Positions 10,477 through 21,496 of a DNA stretch of 64,000 nt are shown piece after piece. The notes under the pieces were generated by a model. That model had not been told where the DNA came from. It did not search any database and saw only the letters and a program-made list of their open reading frames with translations. The stretch lies in contig MNCI01033568.1 of NCBI GenBank assembly GCA_015680685.1, positions 612,480 through 676,479 of the forward strand. Direction: 5' to 3'. Each line of letters opens with the position of its first letter. The first letter of the stretch is position 1. The position numbers and the translations under genes were made by a program. This stretch comes from Gnetum montanum. Its lineage: Eukaryota > Streptophyta > Gnetopsida > Gnetales > Gnetaceae.

Positions 10477-13400
10477 TCATGGGTTGTCCCTGTTCGCATC
10501 ATCTTCATCATTCATTTCTACATCATTTCCTTTTGCAGCGCCTTCCCCTACATTGTCCTCTGCCAACCCTTCACTCCTTCCCTCTGCGGGCCCTACATCC
10601 TCATCTGGAACCTGCATTGTAGGAATGATGTAATCAGCTAAAACAATGCATGCAAGTTGTAGTAGAGCACAAGCATTAACACAATGAAAAGTGACTAACC
10701 TGAGAAGGACCTGCGTCCATCTCAAAGGGTATCTAGTCTAAACCAAGCCTGAGGCGGTGCTAGAACTCCTCTTCTGTGATATCCATACAACGACTATTGC
10801 TTGGTTTAGCATCTGCAGTAGCTCTCTCCCTTTCGGCGGTCGTCCACCTCGGTGGTCCTGGAGAAAGGGAGGCAGTGACGGTCTCTCCTGTGGGAAGGTC
10901 TACTTTCCAGTCAGGATATTTCGTAACCTTTACCTACTCTTTGAACTTGGCATAGGCCTCAGAAGCATCAATGACATTTATGAATGCTTTATATGTAAAC
11001 ACCTCCATAGCAGTGTCCCTGTACAGTTTACGAGTGGTGGCATGTTCCAGTTTATACATATGCTTATGGTTCTTCTAGGATTTCCCCCATTTGTAAACTC
11101 CAGCACTAAAATCCTTCCAATCCTAACACTTCTGGGCCAACAAGTCCATTTGCATCCGCTGCTCTATTATCTCGCGGGTGGCTTCGTTGTTTTGACACGA
11201 CAGTCTAGAATTCGGTGTAATCTATCATAGCCATGCACCAATCCTCGTTATTGGTATCATGAGCCATGAGGAATTCGTTCCTCAACTTGAGGTCTGCCAC
11301 CTCGGTGCTTAGGTCAACCTTCTCTTTCTCAGCTTTTTGGAACCATTTTCATAGGTCTCGGTTAACGCACTTGTATTCCCATAAAGAGCGAGTCGAGTGC
11401 AAAGCACACTTACTGACCTCATCGTACGCACAATGAGACACCTCGGTCACTTTAGGCAGGAATGTAGGCATGATGCCAACTTTCAAAGGCCGTGCTGGGT
11501 CCCATTTGAGTCAAGAAGCTTCCATGACATGAAGAGCATATCAGTCACATTAGCATGGAAAAGTTAGCAAATTAGAAAATTCTAGTGTAGCAACATGAGA
11601 GCACTCATCCACTTTAGGGTCGATATGTTGAAGATGGCTGATCATGTCATCGACGATTCCCCGCACAAATGTAAACTTATTGGGAGTCTTGGCCCATGAT
11701 TCCACATGAACCGAAGGGGGTCCTGCAAAATTAACAGTGGTGTCTGTCATGCAACTAAACAAAGTAGCAATGACAGAAATGAGCTGTGATAAGGAAAAAA
11801 TATTGCCAAAATCACTAGTGTTTAATTGTGATCCACGTTCCTACTAATGCAGAATGAGGGCAGCAACCTTGGTAGAAGTCCCTGCTAGGTCTGTACAGAC
11901 CTCTTCTTCATGTGCTAGTACCTTTCCTTTTAGGAGACTAGCATCTTTTTTATTCAAGGGAGACTCCTCTTCATTAGTAGGAGGATTCTCCCTAATAACA
12001 AGAGCCCCTGCCTTAGCGGTAGGAGCTTCCTTCCCTTTGATTGGGGTCCTTCTCTCTGAGACTGGGGCCTCTGAGTCTTTATTTGTCACCTCCATTTCGT
12101 GGGCCGACACCTCTTCTTTGCCTTCTTCTTCTTCTTCTTCTTCTTCCTTTGGCAAGCCAAAAAAAAACATGTTTGTATTAGCTTAAAATAGGTTGGCATA
12201 AAGTAGGTGCTACGCTGTCTAGCATAGCACAGTGTGGCAAACATTAATAAAGTAGGTGAAGAAACATTTACTTATGGGGGGTTGCATCCTCTACAGCTTA
12301 AGCTACAGCTGTTGCCCCTCCTCCTCCTTTGCATGAAGGGTTCTCTCACTTGAAGCAGGCATCTTTCATTGTAACTTGGTGGCCACAACTTCGGCAATGA
12401 GACGTTTCCCCTGTGACACGCTACTGGCTACAATAGGGGGGGGGGTCTCTCCTTCACTATCTTGGCCACGAAAGTTGCTAGCCACCCGATCCTTAGTCGT
12501 AACAGAGAATGACTCACCAATTATTTCTAGGGGATCTTGGGCTGGGGTGGTCCAGAGGACCTGATAGATCCATGGTTTGGAAATCTGGTTGCAATTCTGC
12601 AATACCTAAACCCCTTTCTCGTGAACCTCCAGAGACTCCGCGAAATGTCGTAGGAAGGCTATGTAAAAGGCATAATGAATGTTGGAGCCCCACAATTTCA
12701 ACCTACAAGCCTGAACATAGAAACCTAGCCCATTTGTAGTGAGCCCCCTCTTCCATAACCTCGCACATTACCCAGGCTTGCTTGATCCCAAGGACATTCT
12801 TTTGGGAAAGTAGCTGGGGGAAGGCACGAGAACGGAAGACGGGGTAAACTTCTTTGGCAGGTCCTGCCTTGACCTTCTCCATAGGGTTCCCCCTCCACTC
12901 TTTAGGGACCCCTATTCACTTCACGATGTCATCCTTCTAAAGTGTTAACACCTTCTTGGACTTCGACCCTATAAGGATTCCATCAATAGGGACACTGAAC
13001 AGGTCCGCAAACAGCAGGTCATTGATGTCAATGACCACCCGCACACCATGAATGTGTGTGTGGAAGTAGTCCACCTTATCGGGAAAGGAGTCCACTAGGG
13101 AGAGCATCTCAGCAGCAGGAACATTTGGGTTCGGAGTCAACAACAAATATAGCAACCCAGCACTTCGGAGGTTCCCGACCAAGCAATCTGAAGCTTCGCT
13201 ATATATCCAACATAGGCTCATAGCTACTTCTCCGTATTTGAAGTAGATGTTCATCTCTTGCTTCTCAGTAGTTACCACCGTCACCTCCTGGGACTTCTTC
13301 ATCCCTACAAAAGTTTGCATAGAAATAGTTTACATACAAAAAATAGCAAAGACACTTCAGCATGTCGCACCTACTGCTTAGCTTACCAGGTTTATACGAT

Positions 13401-14879
13401 AACGGAAATTGTGGGAGGGTGACAAAAATGTCTTCCATGGGAACCGGTTTAAAAGGTGCCCATCCCTCATCCAACCAATCAGACTCCTTACATCTATTAT
13501 ATAGGATGGGATATCATCCTGGATAGGTGGGGTACTCACCCCCACATTGACATAGAACACCTACGTGGATGTTCTCAGTAGAATAGAATTCCCGCAGGGC
13601 CATCTTCACTATGGTAAAGGCATCCGTAATACAGTGAAGGCCCTTATCACTGATTAAAAACCTTATAACAAAAATGCGTCATCAACATCTGACCAAGCAT
13701 AGTGACTATAGCATTGTATAGCAGAAACAACGCTACAGAACTCACCCGCTAGCATAGTAGATAGTTCCTGGTGGGTTTTGGAAGCACGTTCCCATATGAC
13801 GTGCACCAAACAATGTGTTGTAAAGATGGTAGCAGCTGTACTCGGGCATCTCCCAGATCCAAGCCATATGTCTCAAACCTTGGGGGTGTAATTTGGATCC
13901 TTCCCCCTACCCGCTACCGAGTGCCCCATCTCTAAGGTACCTCAGAATGTCCCAGGTTGCCTTAGGAAATAAGGTTTCTAGTATGATGGCCACCACCTCC
14001 TCGTCTAAGTGTGACCAAACGATCACATTGAAGCATTGGAGGAGGAATTGTAGGAACTTATGTGCTCCTTGCCTGAACTAGACCGCTTGATCTTCGACAC
14101 GTGTATGAGGAGGTGGAACATGGGCCGTGGGTTTGTTCACACAGCATAGGACCCCTACAATGTTCAGGACCACTAGAATTGGCCTGAGCGCTATCCTGCA
14201 TAGCACAATAGTAGACGTTAACATTACATCCAAGTGCAACACACCTATAGCATACCAAAATCTAGCATTTTAGCATATAGCGTAACAAAACCATCTTCCT
14301 ATACATAGAGTAGCAAAGAACGTCGAAGCAATAGTGTAGCAAGAACAGCCTAGCATAGTAACAAGGTGATTAACCCTAACGGGAGTAATTGACATTTTTC
14401 CCTGACAAAATGTGTGTCACACTACCACGCTACGCACGACCAAATCCTCCTAAGGGTCCTACGTCATGCCATTCAAAAGCCAAGTAACTTAAACCAACCA
14501 AACCCTTGTGAAAATGACAACTATAGCGATGGTGGTTTAGGCAACCTTGCATGCAACAATGGCATAGCGTTTATGCACCTGTCATAGCTGAAATGACAAT
14601 AGCGACAGGGTAAAGGCCAAAAAAATGACAATGCAAAGACAAGAAACACAGACAGCCAAAACCAAATCGTAAAAAAATAGAAGCAAAAAACAAAAAAATA
14701 GTAATAGAAGCACAAGGAAACAGAGGAAGCATAGTGGCTTATCGAGTCAATGGCATCTCCTCCCACACCACGACACGCGCTTGTGTTATGCGTCCTAGGG
14801 TTTCCTTCACCTCATTGACCTTTGCGAGTGCCAAGTGTGTGCATTCTTTCTTTGGAGCTATCTTTCTCTTTAGAGCCAT
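10477..14879 (-). pseudogene. Antisense multi-exon gene of element 2, FCP1/NIF-like N-terminal domain
   Basis: Spliced gene opposite to gag-pol. Exons read from the sequence: 14879-14743 (ATG in good context, basic start MALKRKIAPKK), 14195-13746, 13661-13387, 13304-12518, one near 12366-12280 (uncertain), about 12146-11850, 11722-11605, 11518-10700, and 10611-10477 ending in TGA. Introns after exon 1 are about 82-90 bp with GT-AG ends (13745-13662, 13386-13305, 10699-10612). Intron 1 is 547 bp and its donor reads AT, probably a mutated GT; phases fit throughout. Exon 2 resembles FCP1/NIF phosphatases: VVLNIVGVLC (degenerate nucleotide-like DxDx motif), FNVIVWS, and NTLFGARHMGTCFQNPPGT at the end. 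Exon 4 has a YFHTHIHGVRVVIDINDLLF-type stretch that faintly recalls plant transposon-associated proteins (Transposase_32-like). The C-terminal exons match element 1. In-frame stops and one frameshift in the long exon show it is dead. Function is unknown. Confidence 0.75.
14196..14742 (-). other. Intron 1 of the antisense gene
   Basis: Non-coding 547 bp between the basic first exon and the FCP1-like exon. It ends in TATGCAG before the exon. The first bases read ATAAGC where GTAAGC would be expected, a single G-to-A change. It contains many TAGCATA/TAGCGTA motifs like those in the LTR. Confidence 0.5.
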
Positions 14880-15032
14880 CGTTCTGCTTGTCGACTCTTC
14901 CTCGTTGCTAAGAAAAAAACCATCTTGTTGGCTCTTAGCACAATCATCCTGCGCTCCACAATCGCTTTGTGCTCCGAATGAGGGCTCTATGCTGTCACAG
15001 TAAGAATGACGAGTTTTCCAGGTGTTAATCCC

Positions 15033-15039
15033 TATTTAT
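15033..15039 (-). promoter_or_regulatory. TATA-like box upstream of the antisense gene
   Basis: The minus strand reads CCATAAATAGGG about 155 bases upstream of the ATG at 14879, between the antisense gene and array C. A fitting site for an independent promoter; not proven. Confidence 0.4.
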
Positions 15040-15235
15040 GGTTGTTATGGTTATAGGGGAAAACTTGCCATTCTCTCTCCATTGAATGCGAAGATTTCCA
15101 TGCAGCGTAGCATGCTTGCCATGACACCGTAGCATTGTTGGAAATTCATACAAGTAGATCTGGGCGAAATATCTTAGCATGCTTCGAGCTAACCATGTGC
15201 CTTCCCAAAAAATGAAAAAATATATTTTCAATTAT

Positions 15236-15520
15236 CGCGGTCTGGAAAGACCTTAAACTAACAATTGTAGTGTAGTTGTGCTTTTATTGGTCCGAAAAGA
15301 CCTTAAACTAGCAACCCCAGCACAATTGTAACTTTTGCGGTCCGAAAAGACCTTAAACTAGCACTTTTAGTGTAGCATTCCGCTCTCATCATCGATCCAG
15401 AAAGACCTTAAACTAGCAATCCTAGCATAGCAGTGACTTTAATGGTTCAAAAAGAATTTAAACTAGTAGTTTCAATCTGTTATACAGTCACAGTCCGCAA
15501 TGACGCTAAACTAGCAGTTT
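15236..15520. repeat. About 50-bp tandem array (array C)
   Basis: Five to six degenerate units carry GGTCCGAAAAGACCTTAAAC or close variants, spaced roughly 50-60 bp. The core CCTTAAACTAGC is shared with arrays A and B. It separates the antisense gene from the RT module. Confidence 0.8.
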
Positions 15521-15720
15521 CACATTTTTGCATTAACAATTTTACATTTCCTATTTTAGCAGCTCTACATCTCCATGCCATAGTGGTCTACCATGACTTT
15601 AAATTGGAAAAATTTTAATTTTTACATCATACTTCACTAGTTACATCTCGTCATTACTTTGCAAGTTTTCGTTATACACGATTACTACCAATAGGTGCCT
15701 CTTAACCAGGATTTCATCTC

Positions 15721-15730
15721 ATCTTGACAG
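15721..15730 (+). promoter_or_regulatory. Splice acceptor before the RT module
   Basis: ATCTTGACAG directly precedes the open frame that leads into RT. From 15731 the frame is open to the TGA near 15910 and continues in the same frame through RT. Ogre elements are known to splice an intron between protease and RT; this is the matching position. Confidence 0.5.
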
Positions 15731-18700
15731 GTTAAGCAAAAAATGGAAATCCATTGTGATCTCTCCACATATTTAGCTTTAGCAGGTCCACATGGCAAGC
15801 TCACAAGACAATCGAACCTTGACCTGATCAATTGGGGGTTAGCTACAACTAGCACCATAGCATCTTTAGAAACATCCCCAGACTGGCTCGAGCATCTAGT
15901 CTGAACTCTAGATTTAGAGGCTAGGGATGTAACTGAGGACCCTCTCATCGAGATGCCTATGATCACGTCCAAGGGGGAAGTAGAAAAGTTAAAACTTAGC
16001 TCCCTCCTAGATGCGCAGATGCACAAAAATGTAGCCAAGATTCTGCAAGACAACGTCAAAGTCTTCGCGTGGTCATACAGTGACATGCCAGGTTTAGACC
16101 CATTGTTGATACAACACATCATCCTAGACTCGCGCATGAAGGAAGTCAAGAAAAATGCTTGTAAGGTTAAACCAAAAATTACACTAGTCATAAGGGACGA
16201 AATCAGAAAGCTATACCAAGCTGGTTTCATCCATGCAATTGATTATTTGGAATGGGTGTCCAACATTGTTGTGGTTTCTAAGAAAATGGGAGGAATACAA
16301 ATCTACATAGATTTCTGGGATCTGAACAAAGCAACAATCAAAGATGATTTCCCACTTCCAAGCATTGATCAACTCATCGACACTATGGCCGGTCATGCCC
16401 TGCTATCCTTCATGGATGGTTTCTCTAGCTACAACCAAATTCACATCAATCTAGAGCATCAACTAACAACAACCTTCATGACCTCATGGGGGACCTTGTG
16501 TTACATCATGATGTCTTGTGGGCTCAAGAATGCTGAGGCAACCTACCAACGAGCCATGACTTACATCTTCAGCGACTACATCCTAGAAACGTTAAATGAC
16601 TACGTGGATGATATAGCAGTCAAGTGCAAGGAGGCAACTGATCACCCACACGATCTAGGGGTAGTCCTTAAGTGTTGTCAAATGCATGATCTGCACCTTA
16701 ATCCTAAGAACTGTGTCTTTGGGGTAAAAATCGGATGCATGTTAGGGTTTGTGGTATTGAAGATCAGAATAGGGGTGGACTCTGACAAAGTCAAGGCCAT
16801 CATCAACTTGGCACCTCCTAAAAACCTTAAGGAGTTTCATGGGTTACAAGGCAGGGTACAGTTCATCCGAAGGTTTATAACAAAGTTGACTGAAAAGTTA
16901 CACCCCATGCAACATCTTCTAAAGAAAGGGGTTAACTTTGAGTGGACAACCTAGTGTCAACAAGCCTTCGATGACTTGAAGGAAGAGCTTTCGCACCTCC
17001 CAATTGTGCATCTGCCACAGAGGGATAAGCCTTTTTTTATCTACCTTGCCATCTCCGACACATCTATTGCAGCACTTCTATGTCAAAAATGAGACGATGG
17101 ATCTAAGATACCAGTGTATTATCTGAGCCATGCACTAATAGTGCATGAGGCAAAATACAACGAAGTAGAGAGGAATTTCCTTACGTTAGTGTTTGCATTA
17201 AAAAAGTGGAGGCACTACCTATTTTGCAGTATAATTAACATCATTTGCAAAAGCAACATACTCTAGGCTATCACTAACAACTTGTATGAAAGTAGCCGGA
17301 TTGCCCAATGGAAAGCAATAACTGTGAAGTTCGACCTACACTATGTAAGCCAGTTGTCGACTAAGGGTCAAGCCATAGCAACGCAACTTATGGCCTCACC
17401 CATCGATGACCACACAACCATAGATCCCGAATTCCTAGACAAGCATGTTGGCACTATCAACATCATCCCATCGCACTTGGAAGCTACTTTACATTTTGAC
17501 GGTGCTTCAACTACACGAGAAGGTAGTGCAGCTACCTTCATTATGTTCCCCTCTAGGGAAATGCACCCATTTGCTTATTGTTTTGTGTTCCCTTGCAACA
17601 ACACTACGCATACAACACTTGGAAATCCACGGTTATTCACAACTAGTTGTGAATCAAATCACTGAGGTCTATGCTTGCAAAGCTATGTGCCTGCAACCCT
17701 ACTGTGAGCTAGCAAAAAGCCCTCTTAAGAAATTTGCAACCACAAATGTGCAACACGTGCCATGCAATGAGAACTTCATGGCAGATGCCTTAGCTACCCT
17801 TACATTAAACATTCCACCATGCTCGTTTGCAAGTCTGCCAGCTTCTATTGTCGAATGTACTGAGCTTATCACTCAGGTGGGACACATGGCCTCTATCAGT
17901 GCTACAGATACCTAGGAGTGGTACACTAACATTAAAGCCTACCTACAATAGAGCGAACCCCCAAGTGGACTGACATCTACCCAGAGAGATGCAATCCGTA
18001 AGTGTGCCTGGCAATATATGCTCATGGAAAATGACACCTTGTGTAGACGTTGCTATGATGGGATATTGCTGGCATGCGTGGGTGGGGAGTAGGCACAGAA
18101 GGTAGTTAATGAAGTGCATGAGGGACTATGTGGTGGACACATAGCACCTAGGGCTATGGCTACGAAAATTAGATGCCTAGGGTACTAATGGCCACATATG
18201 GAGCATGACTGCTTGTCAAAAGTCAAGATGTGCGACACGTGCCAGAGATATGCAAATCTCATACACGTTTCACCTATGGAGCTGCACCCAACACAAATCA
18301 CATGGCCTTTCCAATGATGGGGACTAGACCTCATAGGACCTATCACGCCTAAGTCCTCCGTAGGGCATAGCTTCATTATCACCACCATTGAGTATTTTAC
18401 TAAGTGGGTGGAAGCTATCGCCCTGAGGAAGACGACCTCTCAGTAGATCTGCCACTTCATCCTAGATAACATCGTAAAAAGGTTTGAGCTTCTGATGACT
18501 ATTGTAATTGACAATGGACCACAATTTAGTAGTATGGAAACTCGAACCTTCTACAGTAATCTAGGCATCAGGAAATCATTCTCCTCCCCATATTACCTGT
18601 AGGCGAATGGATAGGTGGAGGCTATAAATAAGTCCATCATCAACTTGCTAAAGCAGATGCTTAGCAATAGCAAGAGGTGGTGGCATGAGCAAATCCTCTA

Positions 18701-19160
18701 CGTTCTATGGGCCTACAGAATGACATGTAGGACCACGATGAGTAAGATCCCTTACAGTCATGTTCATGGATCTAAAGCTATGTTGCCTCTTGAGTTGTAG
18801 GTACCATCACTTCGGATGATCCTCTTAGATGTCATGAGCGAAGTCTAGAACAACGAGTCATGGATCATCGATCTCAACTCAATAGAGGAGGAGCGCGCGT
18901 AGATGCTAAGCTACATAGAGCACTACCAGAGTAAGCAACAGCAAAAGTACCATGTAGACCCACATCCACGGCTAGTACAGAAGGGAGACCTCATCCTCAA
19001 AGCTATCCGTAAGCATGTGAGAAAATTCTCAACCAAATGGGAAGGCCCATACATGGTCACTAAAGCCTTTGGGAATGGAGCCTTCAAGCTGTCTGACATG
19101 GACGGTAACGAGTTCACCAACCCGGTGAATCACTCATACCTCAAACCATACTACATCTAA
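15731..19160 (+). pseudogene. RT / RNase H / archaeal-type RNase H / integrase of element 2
   Basis: Reverse transcriptase (about 16000-16700) keeps the catalytic motifs FMDGFSSYNQ and YVDDIAV. RNase H (about 16980-17280) has YLAISDTSIAALL and PVYYLSHAL. A second RNase H typical of Tat/Ogre elements begins LHFDGASTTREGS near 17497, but has lost about 15-20 residues after CNNT, which shifts the frame near 17630, and has GYSQLVV where GDSQLVV is usual. Integrase (about 18090-19160) has the zinc part HEGLCGGH...CDTCQ, the core D of WGLDLIGP, D of VIDNGPQFSS, E of the ANG-VEAINKS block, and a C-terminal LVQKGDLIL...WEGPY end with no chromodomain, stopping at TAA 19158. Many TAG stops (e.g. 16952) inactivate it. 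Confidence 0.9.
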
Positions 19161-19165
19161 AGCAT

Positions 19166-19422
19166 GAATGCAACAAGCAGTGTCTACTGTGATGTTAAAC
19201 TGGTAGCAACAAGCAGCGTCCACCATGACATTAAATTGGGGGTGACCGTTCGCTATGATGTAAAACTGGCACAACTAGTCCGCTATGACTATAAACTAGC
19301 ATGACACGTCTACTATGATGTTAAATTGCCATGTACGGTCTGTTGGGACTGTAAACCAGCATAGTGGTCTACTAGGACCCTAACCCAGCACACGGTCTAC
19401 CAGGACCTTAAACTGGGTTCGG
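19166..19422. repeat. Tandem array after integrase (array D)
   Basis: Six or more degenerate units of about 40 bp of the type GTCTACTATGATGTTAAACTGGCA or GGTCTACCAGGACCTTAAAC. They share the TTAAACT(A/G)GC core of the other arrays. The array includes a TTAAATTGGGGG stretch that resembles a polypurine tract. Confidence 0.75.
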
Positions 19423-20655
19423 GTCATGTCCCTAGCATGCATCTGTGTCAAGTACACATCGAACGAGTGTGCGAAATGCTGATGTGGGGGTGGGACGTTG
19501 CAGCTCTAGAACACAGTTCACGATGCAATGAGAACACGATCTAGAACATACATAATGCTGCCACCCTTGGCATTGTGCTGATCCTCCGAAGATGTTGTAT
19601 GACATCACACTGGCCCTCCGGACCTACCGTCACCATGGCCCACCGCCCTGACAGTGGTTCCTTGGTCAGTGCCTGCTACTGGAGTCCTGGCAGTATTGTG
19701 GCCTAGCCATAATATTGTTACCCTCTAGCTCCCTGCCGATGCCTGGGCTTGCATGACATTTAGCTATGTGGTAGCTGATCCCATAGCTGAACTGAGAATG
19801 CATGCCTTTGGCAAGGATTCCAGAGCATCCACACTCATAGCAACTCCTGGCACCTTCGATGCTAGCTCCTCCACGCTGATGCTACTGAGGCTGCTATTGG
19901 CCTTCCTACTTTGGACACCATACACCAGCAAAGGTTGTCCAAGAGCTTCAACAAAAACTACAACAAGAAAGACCTATCTTGCCACAGCAGCAAATGCTAT
20001 GACATCGTGAAGTGAGTGCCTCGACTAACTTGGCTACTTCAGAGTGCAAGTTCCATGACGTGCGTAACACAGCTCACTGCATGGGAAGCATTTGTAGGTA
20101 GGTCAAAACCCTACATGGATGTAACACAACTCATCCTGGGAAAGAAACACCTATCCTACAAGAGGTCGAAGGTCAACAAAAGTAAATATGAAAATGCAAA
20201 AAACTCCCTCATGAGCACTCCAACGAGGGACTCTAGTAAGCCTCATCTTTACCCTTTTTCCTAAACCTCCTTTCTCCCTACTTCGTCCTTTCCCCCTGCA
20301 AAAAACCAATGCAACACTCTCAAGCACAGCCAAGTGACGTCTTGGCGATCACTGAGCAACAATGTTAGTGTCGTGTCTTCCGTGGTGTTTCGTATTCTTT
20401 GTCAACATCTCTCAAGCCCATCCTCTAGAAATCGACAAAGAGGGGCCAATGAAACATCCCAAAATTTGAAGACATGCTTGCTTCACCAGGTCTTTGCAAT
20501 TCATGCAACGTTACGATAGTTATTCAGGAGATGGATGCTCTGATGTTCAGATTGTCTAGTTTGGCAGGTTTTCTACCCCAGGCGTCAACAGGCTAAATGG
20601 ATTTCCCAGCTTGCCCACCTGAGTAGTTCATCCAGTTGATAGCACACTTAGGAGT
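19423..20655 (+). other. Non-coding spacer between array D and 3' LTR
   Basis: About 1.2 kb with only short open frames. It contains a purine-rich GTGGGGGTGGGA near 19480 and ends at GGAGTGG, a candidate polypurine tract just before the LTR. No protein is recognised. Confidence 0.45.
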
Positions 20656-20734
20656 GGTGTGTGGAATTGTTGGCCGTGCTCAGAATGCCCAAAACGCTTC
20701 AACAAGTTTTCTAAGTCAAGGAGTTTTGCTACGC

Positions 20735-21300
20735 TACGCTACACTATGTAGTGTAGCAAACTTTAGAAGATGTTTGAAGAAGCGCAGTGCTACGCTATGC
20801 TATGCCACACAGCATAAAAAAACTAGATGGTTAGTCCCCTCACCCGGCTTCAAGTCCTTCAGCAATGTCTCCTTCTATCAGAAAGCGGTGAACTTGGCAA
20901 GAAGCAGGCCATGTTGGCCACTACGCTTTGCTAAGCTACATGGCGCAGTGAGGCATAGCAATTCTGCGAAAGTGACATAAGGCATCTCAAAGGGTAGGAT
21001 CAGCAAGTTCACAACCTTCGCAGTGCAAAAGGCAAAGTTTGCAAATTGGCAACGTTTTTTGCAACTAAGGATAACTGCTATGCTATGATACGCTACGTAG
21101 CGTAGCATAGCATAGCAAATATGCAATAAATAGTCGGGGCACTTCAAAAGTTTCTAACACATGTAGCAGGACACAACACAAATTTTTGCTTTGAGTAGGG
21201 GCTATGCTACGCGACACTGCGTAGTGTAGCACAACATAACAAGATGCTATGCTACGCCAAACATGCTACACTACAAAGCATAGCAAAGCATGGTAGGCAG
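20735..21300. repeat. Palindrome-rich block in element 2 U3
   Basis: Dense GCTACGCTA, GCTATGC, TAGCGTAG and TAGCATAG blocks in both orientations form hairpins such as GCTACACTA-TG-TAGTGTAGC near 20738-20760. It corresponds in position to the GCGTAA-rich block of element 1. Confidence 0.75.
21076..21117. repeat. 42-bp near-perfect palindrome
   Basis: The left arm is GCTATGCTATGATACGCTAC (21077-21096) and the right arm GTAGCGTAGCATAGCATAGC (21097-21116). They are inverted repeats with one mismatch and no loop; one more pair extends outward on each side. Confidence 0.9.
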
Positions 21301-21411
21301 TTACGCTACATCAATGCACTCCACCTAATCGCACCATTTCTCTGATAGTGCAATTACAACATGGTAGGCTTGTAATTATGGCATGGTAGGCTCGCCTAAT
21401 GGTCATGCAGG

Positions 21412-21478
21412 CACGTGCAGCATAGATAGGTCAGCATGAGCCCAGGGCACGTGTCATCCAAACTACATCTTTCACGTG
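21412..21478. promoter_or_regulatory. Three CACGTG G-boxes upstream of the LTR TATA box
   Basis: CACGTG occurs at 21412-21417, 21448-21453 and 21473-21478, all within 80 bases of the TATA box. G-boxes are bound by plant bZIP and bHLH factors, so the promoter may respond to stress or light; this is inference. Confidence 0.6.
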
Positions 21479-21488
21479 CCCTTGGTCC

Positions 21489-21496
21489 TATAAATA
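21489..21496 (+). promoter_or_regulatory. TATA box of element 2 LTR
   Basis: CCTATAAATACCCC, the counterpart of the element 1 box at 7151-7144. Confidence 0.75.

Noticed and set aside
12118-12146. GAA/CTT microsatellite as an independent feature
   Set aside because: It encodes the Glu run at the start of an acidic exon of the antisense gene; only a local expansion.
14734-15003. Plus-strand 89-residue ORF
   Set aside because: It is the shadow of exon 1 and upstream region of the minus-strand antisense gene.
15953-16954. Treating the long RT ORF as starting at its first ATG
   Set aside because: The same frame extends upstream to the acceptor at 15730 with conserved-looking text, so the ATG at 15953 is internal.
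19470-19495. Start of the element 2 3' LTR right after GTGGGGGTGGGA
   Set aside because: Would make the LTR 2.6 kb, against about 1.5 kb in element 1; the start near 20658 fits better, though it is not proven.
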